A stretch of DNA of 64,000 nt, from NCBI RefSeq assembly GCF_038592985.1, contig NZ_CP151951.1:487001-551000 (forward strand), in the 5' to 3' direction. Made by a program: the position numbers and the translations under genes. Each line of letters starts with the position of its first letter. Positions within the stretch are counted from its first letter, which is position 1. This document shows positions 7,137-15,149 of this stretch, piece by piece. Origin of the DNA: Paenibacillus sp. FSL R10-2782. GTDB lineage: Bacteria > Bacillota > Bacilli > Paenibacillales > Paenibacillaceae. Below the pieces are notes generated by a model. That model worked only from the letters and a program-made list of their open reading frames with translations. It ran no database searches and had not been told where the DNA came from.

Positions 7137-9473
7137 TTGAAGAATAGGTGGTCTGGTTTTCTGGCGTTGGTCATCCTGATCTCAAGTTTTACATCATATG
7201 CAGGGTTTGCATTCGCGGCTGATCCGGTGCTTTCCAAGATTGTTCTTTCCTCTAACGAGGTAACTGTGCAGCAGGGCGATACATCTGCGATAACGGCTAC
7301 GGCTGTTTTTAGCGATGGGACAACCTCAAATGTAACTGTAAGCACGGATTGGAAAAGTGATAATACCGCTATTGCTACGGTATATAACGGTACGGTTTCA
7401 GGTAAGGGCGAAGGGGAAGCAACTGTGGTTGCGACCTATAAAGATAAGATACAATCGGTTCAGGTACATGTAACGAAAAAGGTTAAGGCGCTCACATCCA
7501 GTGTGCAAAGTCTGAGCTTGCGTTCAAGCGGCACAGGACAGGTCGATCTGACAGCGACGTACAGTGATAACACGACAGCTCAGGTATCGGGTGATGCGAC
7601 TTGGACCTCGGATAATCAAAAGGTGGCTACTGTTGTTAACGGATTGGTTACCGCTCAGGGAGCAGGTACAGCCAATATTAAGGCTGTATACGGTCAACAA
7701 ACCGTAACGATTGCTGTGCAGGTGGAGCAGGTTAAGCGTCTGGATGCCAGTTCATCAGAAGTTTCTCTTTTGTTGAAGGATACCGAAAAGGTAAAATTGA
7801 CAGCGACCTTCCCGGATGGAACGGTGCAGGATGTTACTGAGTCCGCCGAGTGGAGCTCCAGCAATGCAGCCGTAGCGGATGTGCTGAAAGGCACCATTAC
7901 TGGCTACAGCGCGGGTAAAGCGACGATTACAGGTAAATACGGTACGATGTCTGCTACCATTTCAGTGGATGTCGATCAAACGAATAAGCTGAAAGCTAGC
8001 GAATCCAATATTTTTCTCCGATTGGATGAATCCAAGAAAATACAGGTTTCCGCTGTTTACCCGGATGGAACGGTAACGGATGTTACAGACAAAGCTGCTT
8101 GGACATCAAGCGATGAGAAAATTGCGACGGTGAATAAAGGAACGATTATGGCAATTGGAGCGGGTTCAGCTACGGTGACCGCTAAGTATGGTGATAAGAC
8201 AGTTTCGATTAAAACGGACGTTGAAACCTCCAGATATCTCGATTTGAGTGAGGACAAGCTGAGCCTGAGCGCCAAGGAAACCAAAAAGCTCAAGCTGACC
8301 GCTACGTATGTAACAGGTACGGAAGAAGATATTACAAGCAAGGCAGATTGGAAATCCAGCAATGAAGATATTGCATTTGTCAGTAAGGGCGAAGTAACGG
8401 GCTATAAAACAGGTGAGGCCACGATCACAGCTTCCTATGGTGGCAAAACGGTCACAGCGAAGGTATCTGTGAATGTGCCTGGTGACCTGTCCCTGTCCTC
8501 CAAAACAGCAACGATTGATATTGATGAGGATTATGTTGCTACTCTGACCGCTACGTATGCGGATGGTCGTAAGGAAGATGTGACACAGGATGCAGAATGG
8601 ACTTCAAGTGCGGAAGATGTTGCTTCCGTATCCAAAGGAACAATTACGGGTAAAGCAGCGGGTAAGGCGGTTGTTACCGCCACTTATAATGGCAAAAAGC
8701 TGACCATTAATGTACAAGTCGGTCTCGTAGACCGTTTGGAAACAGACACACGCGTGATTGCGCTTGGTGCCCAGGAAACGAAGCAGTTGAAAGTAGCAGG
8801 CGTCAAGAGCGGCGGTACAAAAACAGATGTAACCAAGGATGCTACCTGGACTACCAGCAATGTGAAGGTGGTCGAGGTTAGCGAGGGCTTGATCAAAGCG
8901 AATGGCAGTGGCAAGGCTACTGTTACAGCTTCTTATGGCAAGCAAAGCATTACATTTACAGTAGAAGTGGATGTAGCGCAACAGATTGAGGCGGATGCTA
9001 TCGCGTTATCGCTTAAATCCGGGGATCAAAAAACCATCGCAATTGTGGTCAAATCCAGTGATGGCAAAGAAAAGGACGTTACGGCCCAAGCCGAATGGAA
9101 AACGATGAATTATAAGGTAGCTACAGTCAAAAAGGGCCAGGTTACCGCGGTAGGCTACGGTAAAACCAATATTCAAGCGAAGTTTGGCGGGAAATATATC
9201 ACCGTACCTGTGGATGTCGATACGCTTAAATATTTGCAAACCGACGAAGTCTCGTTGAATTTGAAAGTAGGACAAGTAGCTAAGGTTACGGCTACAGCTA
9301 CGTATAAGGATGAGTCGGAGAAGGATGTATCCAAGCCAGCAGTCTGGTCCTCGTCCCGAATTATTGTTGCTACAGTCAAAGATGGCAGCATTAAGGCACA
9401 GGGTAAGGGTAAAGCTGTAATTACCGTGAAATATGCAGGAAAAACAACGAAGGTACAGGTGAACGTTCAGTAG
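7137..9473 (+). CDS. Secreted protein of nine tandem Ig-like (BIG2) repeats
   Basis: 778 residues. A signal peptide (positive start, hydrophobic core, cleavage after AFA near residue 27) is followed by nine tandem repeats of about 83 residues that fill the whole mature protein. Each repeat has the BIG2 invasin/intimin-like pattern: L-x-(L/I)-x-x-x-(E/D)-x(2)-L-T-A-T-Y, then DVT...A-x-W-(T/S)-S-S/D-N, V-A-T-V-x-x-G, G-x-A-T-(V/I)-T-A-x-Y-G. No sortase motif, SLH domain or membrane anchor is present, so it is probably released or held non-covalently in the wall. The start is TTG at 7137, with GGGAGG ten bases upstream and no better ATG. It may act as a spacer or adhesin; no binding partner can be named. 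Confidence 0.88.
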   Translation: MKNRWSGFLALVILISSFTSYAGFAFAADPVLSKIVLSSNEVTVQQGDTSAITATAVFSDGTTSNVTVSTDWKSDNTAIATVYNGTVSGKGEGEATVVATYKDKIQSVQVHVTKKVKALTSSVQSLSLRSSGTGQVDLTATYSDNTTAQVSGDATWTSDNQKVATVVNGLVTAQGAGTANIKAVYGQQTVTIAVQVEQVKRLDASSSEVSLLLKDTEKVKLTATFPDGTVQDVTESAEWSSSNAAVADVLKGTITGYSAGKATITGKYGTMSATISVDVDQTNKLKASESNIFLRLDESKKIQVSAVYPDGTVTDVTDKAAWTSSDEKIATVNKGTIMAIGAGSATVTAKYGDKTVSIKTDVETSRYLDLSEDKLSLSAKETKKLKLTATYVTGTEEDITSKADWKSSNEDIAFVSKGEVTGYKTGEATITASYGGKTVTAKVSVNVPGDLSLSSKTATIDIDEDYVATLTATYADGRKEDVTQDAEWTSSAEDVASVSKGTITGKAAGKAVVTATYNGKKLTINVQVGLVDRLETDTRVIALGAQETKQLKVAGVKSGGTKTDVTKDATWTTSNVKVVEVSEGLIKANGSGKATVTASYGKQSITFTVEVDVAQQIEADAIALSLKSGDQKTIAIVVKSSDGKEKDVTAQAEWKTMNYKVATVKKGQVTAVGYGKTNIQAKFGGKYITVPVDVDTLKYLQTDEVSLNLKVGQVAKVTATATYKDESEKDVSKPAVWSSSRIIVATVKDGSIKAQGKGKAVITVKYAGKTTKVQVNVQ

Positions 9474-9476
9474 GAA

Positions 9477-9521
9477 AAAAGGGGTGTCCCAAAAGCCATG
9501 GAAATGGCAATGGGGCGCCCC
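9477..9521 (+). terminator. Probable hairpin terminator after the BIG2 protein
   Basis: AAAGGGGTG pairs with CGCCCCTTT (one G-T pair) just after the stop codon, with an inner GCCAT/ATGGC stem. The following T run is short, so the strength is uncertain. Confidence 0.5.
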
Positions 9522-9525
9522 TTTG

Positions 9526-9774
9526 CTATGGAGAAGGATTTTCGTTGGCACTCAGATGGACGCTTCGTGAACGGACCGTTGTTGCAATCGCTGTGGTGCC
9601 CAGATTTTTACTATTCCCCTTAGTGGTGAAAATCCGGGCACAAAGGCGACCACTTTCGCTTTTCCACAATCGTTCCGTCCTCTCCGCTTCTTTAAGCGAA
9701 AAAGGTTCTACAATCCTTCTAAAATCAATCAAGCCGCTCTTTGGTAAAATGGATGTGTCGAGCAAGCATTTCAC
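9526..9774. repeat. Candidate dispersed intergenic repeat with hairpins
   Basis: About 250 bases between convergent transcription units. It contains an imperfect hairpin (GTGCCCAGATTTT at 9596-9608 with AAAATCCGGGCAC at 9629-9641) and a short CGCTT/AAGCG hairpin (9685-9698). Open frames on both strands give low-complexity, non-family protein and I do not call them genes. The compact structure resembles intergenic repeat elements of Paenibacillus genomes, but repetition elsewhere cannot be checked here. Confidence 0.35.
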
Positions 9775-9782
9775 CTTAGAAA

Positions 9783-10682
9783 CTACGACTTATCCTTCTT
9801 GGCTGGTATGTTGCGCGTAAGCGACTCCGTCAGACGCTTGCCGGTCGGCGTTTGGGCCAAGCCGCCTTTGGCGGTCTCGCGGTGCTTGGACGGCATTGCG
9901 CTGCCGACTTCGAGCATCACGTCGATGACTTCGTCAGACGGGATGGCGCTGCGCACACCCGCCAGAGCCATATCCGCGGCGGCAAGCGCGGTCACGGCTC
10001 CCAGCCCGTTGCGCACGATGCATGGAATCTCCACGAGTCCGGCGACGGGGTCGCAAATCAGGCCGAGCGTGTTCTTGAGCGCGAGGCCTACTGCATGGAT
10101 GGCCTGCTCTGGCGTACCGCCGCGCAGCTCGACCATGGCACCTGCTGCCATCCCGATGGCTGAGCCAATCTCGGCCTGGCAGCCTCCCTCCGCGCCGGAG
10201 ATGAAGGAATTGTTGGCGATGACGTAGCCAATCGCTCCAGCGGCGAACAGTCCGCGCACCATATGCTCGTCATCCCAGCCAAACCGCTCCTGCGCGCTGA
10301 TGAACACGCCGGGGATGACCCCGCATGAGCCTGCGGTGGGCGTGGCGACAATGCGACCCATGGACGCATTGACCTCCGACACGGAGAGGGCGTACGCCAT
10401 AGCGAGTGCCGAGGCATCGCCGGAGCAGGTTTCTCCTGCGCGCAAATATTCCGCCAGGCGTTTGCCATCGCCGCCCGTCAAGCCGCTGCGGGATACGGTG
10501 TCCTGTGTCTGTCCGCGATGAACGGCCTCCTTCATGACTTCATAATAATCAGACATTTGGCGGAAGATTTCTTCCTCCGGTGTGTTCGTCTCTTGTACCT
10601 GTTCCTTGATCATCAAGCGACCAATCGTAGTGGATTCCTCGGCGCACAAGGCACCTAATTCATGCAAATGGCTAAACCGCAT
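9783..10682 (-). CDS. sdaAA: L-serine dehydratase, iron-sulfur alpha subunit
   Basis: 299 residues. Together with the beta subunit it deaminates L-serine to pyruvate and ammonia using a [4Fe-4S] cluster. The cluster-type cysteines are visible in TAGSCGVIPGVF, AEGGCQAEIGSA, LICDPVAGLVEIPC and the family segment TPTGKRLTE near the C-terminus. Length matches the separate alpha chain of Gram-positive enzymes (fused in E. coli). Its start overlaps the end of the beta gene by 11 bases, so the two are translated together. Transcription should depend on the glycine riboswitch upstream of sdaAB. It is higher in G+C than its neighbours over 9,850-10,500, but gene content and order are ordinary. Confidence 0.95.
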   Translation of the reverse strand: MRFSHLHELGALCAEESTTIGRLMIKEQVQETNTPEEEIFRQMSDYYEVMKEAVHRGQTQDTVSRSGLTGGDGKRLAEYLRAGETCSGDASALAMAYALSVSEVNASMGRIVATPTAGSCGVIPGVFISAQERFGWDDEHMVRGLFAAGAIGYVIANNSFISGAEGGCQAEIGSAIGMAAGAMVELRGGTPEQAIHAVGLALKNTLGLICDPVAGLVEIPCIVRNGLGAVTALAAADMALAGVRSAIPSDEVIDVMLEVGSAMPSKHRETAKGGLAQTPTGKRLTESLTRNIPAKKDKS

Positions 10683-11361
10683 CGGATTCAGCTCCTTTTT
10701 TCAAGTTAATCATTCTGATTTCATACATATAAGGCAAAGCCCGCAGCTCGGCAATTAATTCAGCAGAAGCCGGGCTATCGGTTTCAATGGCAGTGAGCGC
10801 TTCGCCATCCCGACCTTTGCGATCCACGTGCATATAGGCAATGTTAATGTCAGCCGCGCCCAGCGCTGAAGTCACCACGCCCAATGTTCCGGGCTTATCC
10901 GAGTGGAGAAGCACCAGCGTAGGCAGTTCTCCGGTTAGATTGACCCGAAATTCGTTGAGCTGCTGAACATGAATGTTTCCGCCGCCGATCGAGGAGCCTA
11001 GCAGCGTACGCTGATCTTCATCCTTCCATAGCTCGAAGCGAACGGTGTTCGGATGGGGGGCGGGCAGTCCGCTGACAGCGAACTCTACTTCCATCCCGGC
11101 TTGATCTGCACATTGCTCGGCATCCGGGATCCGGTAGTCGTCTGTATCGTAATTCAGCAGTCCGGCGATGAGTGCCAGGTCTGTACCGTGTCCCTTGTAC
11201 GTATCGGCAAATGATCCGTACAGCGTCATGCGGGCACGGTCAGGCTGCACACCTAGCCAGTGCCGGGCAACACGTGCGAGCCGCACCGCGCCTGCGGTAT
11301 GCGAGCTGGAGGGTCCGGTCATAGCCGGACCAATAATGGAAAATACATCCTTAAAACGCAT
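10672..11361 (-). CDS. sdaAB: L-serine dehydratase, beta subunit with ACT domain
   Basis: 229 residues. The N-terminal half carries the family motif FSIIGPAMTGPSSSHTAGAVR, and the C-terminal 75 residues are an ACT domain (TLVLLHSDKPGTLGVVTSAL) that often binds an amino acid, here probably serine. It pairs with sdaAA just downstream. ATG at 11361 (MRFKDVFSIIG) is chosen because family members begin there; the open frame runs about 100 bases further upstream into the riboswitch leader without homology. The ribosome binding site is modest (CAGGGGG, about 8 bases upstream). Expression is probably glycine-induced through the leader. Confidence 0.94.
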   Translation of the reverse strand: MRFKDVFSIIGPAMTGPSSSHTAGAVRLARVARHWLGVQPDRARMTLYGSFADTYKGHGTDLALIAGLLNYDTDDYRIPDAEQCADQAGMEVEFAVSGLPAPHPNTVRFELWKDEDQRTLLGSSIGGGNIHVQQLNEFRVNLTGELPTLVLLHSDKPGTLGVVTSALGAADINIAYMHVDRKGRDGEALTAIETDSPASAELIAELRALPYMYEIRMINLKKGAESDAV

Positions 11362-11460
11362 GATGTGGCCCCCTGTATGTTTGAATACCATAAGTATATG
11401 GTGCTGCCGCGCCTTTGCGCGGGTGTGACGGTTTCTAATGCTGACGCAGCATGTAAGCAC

Positions 11461-11500
11461 AAAAAAGACAGGATAAGGAAATTTCCCTTATCTCTGTCCT
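11461..11500 (-). terminator. Riboswitch-controlled intrinsic terminator before sdaAB
   Basis: On the minus strand a long stem (GACAGAGATAAGGG pairing with CCTTATCCTGTC, around AAATTT) is followed by TTTTTT. It lies directly after the second glycine aptamer and about 100 bases before sdaAB, the position of an expression-platform terminator. Confidence 0.85.
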
Positions 11501-11688
11501 GGTTACCTGAGAGTTTCGTGCGGTGTAATACCGCCTTACCCCTTGGGTGGCTTGCGCTCTCTCCAGAGTTGCGTCAGATGACGATACATGGACCTGAGAG
11601 ATTATCCGCCAGCCGGGTGCTGACGTCTTGCTCCTTCGGTGCTGCCGGGATGTAATTCCCAGACAGACTCTCCCGTCATCTTCATTCG
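11498..11688 (-). ncRNA. Tandem glycine riboswitch
   Basis: Read on the minus strand, two glycine aptamers follow one another. The first starts at GACGGGAGAGTCTG (near 11680) and holds CACCGAAGGAGCAAG and ends with ATCTCTCAGGTCC. The second starts at CTCTGGAGAGAGCGC (near 11570) and ends with GAAACTCTCAGGTAACC. The GGAGAG, CCGAAGGAGCAA and CUCUCAGG segments are signatures of the gcvT-type element. The short linker between them fits cooperative tandem binding. A terminator follows at once. Known glycine riboswitches usually turn genes on when glycine is present; here the target is serine dehydratase rather than the usual glycine-cleavage operon. Confidence 0.92.
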
Positions 11689-11714
11689 CGTATACCGTTC
11701 AACATTTCCTCCTA

Positions 11715-11743
11715 AGCGTAATGTATGCCATGCCCGGTGTCAA
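11715..11743 (-). promoter_or_regulatory. Promoter of the riboswitch-sda operon
   Basis: On the minus strand TTGACA (11738-11743) is followed after 17 bases by TACGCT (11715-11720). The predicted start would be near 11708, about 20 bases before the first glycine aptamer. Confidence 0.65.
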
Positions 11744-11898
11744 TCACTGGCTGAGATTTTACAAAATCAGGTGTCTTCTCAATAAAAAAGATTAAATTTT
11801 ACATAATTATGGATGAAAGCAGGAAGGAATTAGAAGGTTGATAGCTAATCTGATAGAGGACAAGCTAATTTATGGAATAATAGGAGGGGCATTTACGT

Positions 11899-13494
11899 AT
11901 GGTAAAAGGTTTCAGGTTCACAAGTTCCCGCTTGAAAAGAATGCTGCATCTGGCGGCAATGGTATCACTGCTGATAGGAATTTTTGTTCCATTCGGTCAG
12001 GTCAATGCAGAGGGCGCATTGACGGTAGCGGAAGCGCTTCAGAGCCAAAGCAGCGGAGGTACGGTGACGGTAGAAGGCTACGTCGTCGGACATGCCACCG
12101 GATCGAAAACGGCTAATTTCTCTGCCCCGTTTGCCAACGATTTTAACGTACTGATTGCGGATCAGGCGAGTGAACGCAATACGTCTAATCTGTTAAATGT
12201 ACAATTGACATCTGCGTATAGAGGACCATTCGGGCTGTCAGGCCATCCTGAGCTCATCGGCAGCAAAATTCGCGTGACAGGTACGCTGGGTGCCTATAAC
12301 AATTTTGGTGGAGTGAAAAGCCCAAGCGCTCTGGAACTGGCAAATGGAAGCGATCCTGGGAATCCTGGCGAGCCTGGTCCTGGTACCCCAGGTCAACCCG
12401 GTACGACATTGCCGGATGGAAAAGGCAAAAAAGTGCTGTTCGATAATACGCACGCACAGACAGCCGGAGCGGCGGATTGGGTTATAGATGGAGCCTTTTC
12501 CGATTTTGCGGGTGGGCTGCGTAATGCTGGTTTTACCGTGGACCAGTTGAACCGTTCCATCCCTTTTACCTATGGCGAGCAGGCTATAACGTACGACAAG
12601 CTGCGCCCATATGATGTGTTCATTATTGGCGAAGCCAATGTTGCCTTTAAGGCATCCGAGCAGGCGGCTTTGGTGCAATATGTGAAGAATGGAGGCAGCA
12701 TTTTCTTCATTTCGGACCACTATAACGCCGACCGTAACAAAAACCGTTGGGATTCCTCCGAGGTTATGAACGGCTACCGCCGTGGAGCCTATTCCAATCC
12801 TGCTAAAGGTATGACAACAGAAGAAGCTGCATCACCAGCGATGCAGGGATTAACCAGTTCCGACTGGCTGGCGACGAACTTTGGCGTTCGTTTCCGCTAC
12901 AATGCGCTCGGTGACGTGAATGCTACCGATATCGTAGCCGCAGATCAATCCTTCGGCATTACGAAGGGTGTACGTTCGATTGCGATGCATGCTGGTTCTA
13001 CATTGGCGATTATGGATCCGACCAAGGCTAAAGGAATCGCTTATATCCCTACAGGCACGAAAAAATGGGGCAATGCCGTGGACCAGGGTGTCTATAACGG
13101 AGGGGGCCGTGCTGAAGGACCTTATGCTGCTATAGCCAAGGTAGGTCAGGGCAAGGCAGCGTTTATCGGTGATTCTTCGCCAGTTGAGGATGCCACGCCG
13201 AAATATGTACGTGAGGAAAACGGACAGTCAAAGAAGACGTACGATGGCTTCAAGGAAGTGGACGATTCCACCTTCTTGGTACAAACCGTCCAATGGCTTG
13301 CATGGAAGCAGGACTATACGAAGCTGTCCGATGTGACGGGTCTGACACTGGATCAGCCAACACAGCTGCTGCCGTTCGAGGAGCCTGCGGCTTCTACGGA
13401 ACCGCAGGCTGAGCCCTGGGCTGCTCCGGCAGCGGGCTACAAATGGTACGATCCAAGAACGTTCAAGTCCGGCTCCTATGGAGCGGCTTCGTAA
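11899..13494 (+). CDS. Secreted protein: OB-fold (YhcR/DUF6359-like) domain plus glutamine-amidotransferase-like domain
   Basis: 531 residues. A signal peptide (hydrophobic residues 16-36, cleavage near VNA-EG) is followed by an OB-fold-like domain of about 110 residues (LTVAEALQSQSSGGTVTVEG, VGHATGSKTANF). This resembles the domain found in secreted nucleases such as B. subtilis YhcR (DUF6359). After a Gly/Pro-rich linker (GNPGEPGPGTPGQPGTT) comes a long domain that looks like a class I amidotransferase-like/ThuA fold: KKVLFDNTHAQTAGAADW, then YDVFIIGEANVAF, then NGGSIFFISDHYNAD. I see no clear nuclease motif, so a sugar-, DNA- or wall-related binding function is possible but not shown. The RBS is AGGAGGG. 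It is monocistronic and ends in a strong terminator. Confidence 0.75.
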   Translation: MVKGFRFTSSRLKRMLHLAAMVSLLIGIFVPFGQVNAEGALTVAEALQSQSSGGTVTVEGYVVGHATGSKTANFSAPFANDFNVLIADQASERNTSNLLNVQLTSAYRGPFGLSGHPELIGSKIRVTGTLGAYNNFGGVKSPSALELANGSDPGNPGEPGPGTPGQPGTTLPDGKGKKVLFDNTHAQTAGAADWVIDGAFSDFAGGLRNAGFTVDQLNRSIPFTYGEQAITYDKLRPYDVFIIGEANVAFKASEQAALVQYVKNGGSIFFISDHYNADRNKNRWDSSEVMNGYRRGAYSNPAKGMTTEEAASPAMQGLTSSDWLATNFGVRFRYNALGDVNATDIVAADQSFGITKGVRSIAMHAGSTLAIMDPTKAKGIAYIPTGTKKWGNAVDQGVYNGGGRAEGPYAAIAKVGQGKAAFIGDSSPVEDATPKYVREENGQSKKTYDGFKEVDDSTFLVQTVQWLAWKQDYTKLSDVTGLTLDQPTQLLPFEEPAASTEPQAEPWAAPAAGYKWYDPRTFKSGSYGAAS

Positions 13495-13529
13495 GCAGCG
13501 AAGTGAGCACAATTTGAGCTGGACCAGCC

Positions 13530-13568
13530 AGTCGCTTGATCCCTTTAAGGGGGTCAGGCGACTTTTTT
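13530..13568 (+). terminator. Intrinsic terminator
   Basis: AGTCGCTTGATCCC pairs with GGGTCAGGCGACT (one bulge) and is followed by TTTTTT. It lies 36 bases after the secreted two-domain protein. Confidence 0.85.
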
Positions 13569-13785
13569 GGTGCTGAAAATTAGCTTGTGGTTGGTTATTT
13601 CATTACATTTTGTGCCAGAAACAGCATTGAATCCACTGATGAGCATGGGTAAGCAAATTGAGGAAAATCTCGATTATCATGCGACTCTCTCCACGAAGAA
13701 GAAAAAGGTGCGTGTGCTGGAACTGGATAACCGGATGGACCTTGCTATTGTGCTGACAGAACGTTCAGGCTGGCGGCAGCTCTGA
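13567..13785 (+). pseudogene. Possible gene remnant, 72 codons
   Basis: An open frame directly after the terminator encodes a hydrophobic start followed by a charged tail (KQIEENLDYHATLSTKKKKV, then LELDNRMDLAIVL). The second half has normal codon use and amphipathic composition, like the end of a real protein, but there is no ribosome binding site and the start lies inside the terminator T run. I do not recognise the family. It may be the 3' scrap of a lost gene or chance. The rest of 13495-13806 holds nothing else that I can see. Confidence 0.25.
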
Positions 13786-13806
13786 TCAAGCTATGTGTAA
13801 TGAATG

Positions 13807-14457
13807 CTAATGAGTACGAACTTCCAGCCTGCGTGCAAGCACCGACATGCTGTAATTAACAGCGAAGTACAGGAAGGCGGCGAATAGCAGAGCCGGAATG
13901 ACGAAGGACTGATTTTGACCTCCGACAATCTGGATGTTATGCGTCAGCTCCGGCAGACTGATAATGACCGCGAGAGAAGTATCTTTGAGCAGGGAAATGA
14001 ACTGGCTGACGATGGGCGGCACCATACGGCGGAGCGCTTGGGGCAAAATGATATGCCATAACGTTCTGGAGTAGCTCAGCCCGGAGGACCGTGCGGCTTC
14101 GATCTGTCCTTTATGAACGGAGTTCAAACCGCTACGGACAATCTCGGCGATCATGGCACCCTCGAAGATCGACAGGCCCGTAATGGCTGCCCATTTAAGT
14201 GAAATGGAAAGACCAATGGACGGTAAGACCATACCGATGAAGAAGATAATGAGCAATAACGGAAGATTGCGAATCAGATCAATCAAAAAGGCCGCCATCT
14301 GTGAAATGACAGGTAAGCGCGTATAACGCAGGATGCCGAACACGATACCAAGCGCGAAGCTGAACATGATGGAATAAACGGAGACCTCCAGTGTTAGCAG
14401 GAAGCCCTCCAGTATAAAACGCACATTAGGCCATACAAACAAGCCGCTGAAATCCAT
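13807..14457 (-). CDS. glnP: Amino acid ABC transporter permease (GlnP-like)
   Basis: 216-residue inner-membrane permease of the HisM/GlnP family with about five hydrophobic segments. The EAA loop that docks onto the ATPase is visible (GQIEAARSSGLSYSRTLWHIILPQALRRMVPP). It is the last gene of a Q-H-M-P operon identical in order to B. subtilis glnQHMP. It probably forms a heterodimer with the preceding permease to import glutamine or another polar amino acid. It starts 14 bases after glnM ends. The substrate is inferred from synteny only. Confidence 0.85.
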   Translation of the reverse strand: MDFSGLFVWPNVRFILEGFLLTLEVSVYSIMFSFALGIVFGILRYTRLPVISQMAAFLIDLIRNLPLLLIIFFIGMVLPSIGLSISLKWAAITGLSIFEGAMIAEIVRSGLNSVHKGQIEAARSSGLSYSRTLWHIILPQALRRMVPPIVSQFISLLKDTSLAVIISLPELTHNIQIVGGQNQSFVIPALLFAAFLYFAVNYSMSVLARRLEVRTH

Positions 14458-14471
14458 ACGGGCTTCCCTCC

Positions 14472-15131
14472 TTAGGATATTCTGGACAGACGACGCTCCA
14501 TATACAGGACAAGAAAGCTAAGTGGAACCGTCAAGGCAAGGTATAGCAACGCTGTGATGGCATAGACGGTGATGGGCATAAAGGTATCCGAGTTAATCAG
14601 ATCCGAATAATACATCAGGTCCAATCCGGCTACTATGGCCAGTACGGAAGAGTTTTTGACCAGATTGATGAACTGGTTGCCAATCGCAGGCAGTACAATT
14701 TTAATCGCTTGCGGCAAAATAATACTGATCATCGTCTGGTTGTAGCTCAGCCCGGAGGAGCGTGCGGCTTCAAATTGCCCCTTTGGTACGGACTGGATGC
14801 CGGCACGTATCGCTTCTGCAATAAAGGAGGCGGTGTACACAGTCAAGCCAAGCGTTCCAGATGTAAATCCGTCCAAGGGAACACCCAAAGTGGGAAGTCC
14901 CAGATAAAAGAACAACACAACGATCAGCAACGGTATATTACGAATGACCTCTACATAGACAGTTCCAATCCAGTTCAGCCATTGAAAGGGCGCAATTCGG
15001 AGGATAGCAATGATCGCCCCCAGAATAAAGCTTCCGATCAAGGCAATGACACTGGCTTGAACGGTATGAAGCAAGCCTTCTCTAAAGCGGTCGCCGTGGT
15101 CGAAAAGTACGTTGATATCAAAAGTAAGCAT
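14472..15131 (-). CDS. glnM: Amino acid ABC transporter permease (GlnM-like)
   Basis: 219-residue membrane permease, paralogous to the next gene, with five hydrophobic segments and the EAA loop GQFEAARSSGLSYNQTMISIILPQAIKIVLP. It lies 18 bases after the binding-protein gene. Together with GlnP it forms the membrane channel of a polar amino acid importer energised by GlnQ. It shares N-terminal features of the HisQ/GlnM group (VQASVIALIGSFILGAIIAI). Confidence 0.85.
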   Translation of the reverse strand: MLTFDINVLFDHGDRFREGLLHTVQASVIALIGSFILGAIIAILRIAPFQWLNWIGTVYVEVIRNIPLLIVVLFFYLGLPTLGVPLDGFTSGTLGLTVYTASFIAEAIRAGIQSVPKGQFEAARSSGLSYNQTMISIILPQAIKIVLPAIGNQFINLVKNSSVLAIVAGLDLMYYSDLINSDTFMPITVYAITALLYLALTVPLSFLVLYMERRLSRIS

Positions 15132-15149
15132 CTGCGGATGGCACCCCCA

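Noticed and set aside
9545..9820. Plus-strand ORF of 91 codons after the BIG2 gene
   Set aside because: It runs through the hairpin-rich block and into the antisense of sdaAA; no ribosome site.
11260..11655. Plus-strand ORF of 131 codons across the sda leader
   Set aside because: It overlaps the glycine riboswitch and the start of sdaAB on the other strand, and has no family look or ribosome site.
11500..11700. T-box or other leader in front of sdaAB
   Set aside because: A GGGTGG-like string on the plus strand suggested a T-box, but the minus-strand glycine aptamer signatures explain the whole region.
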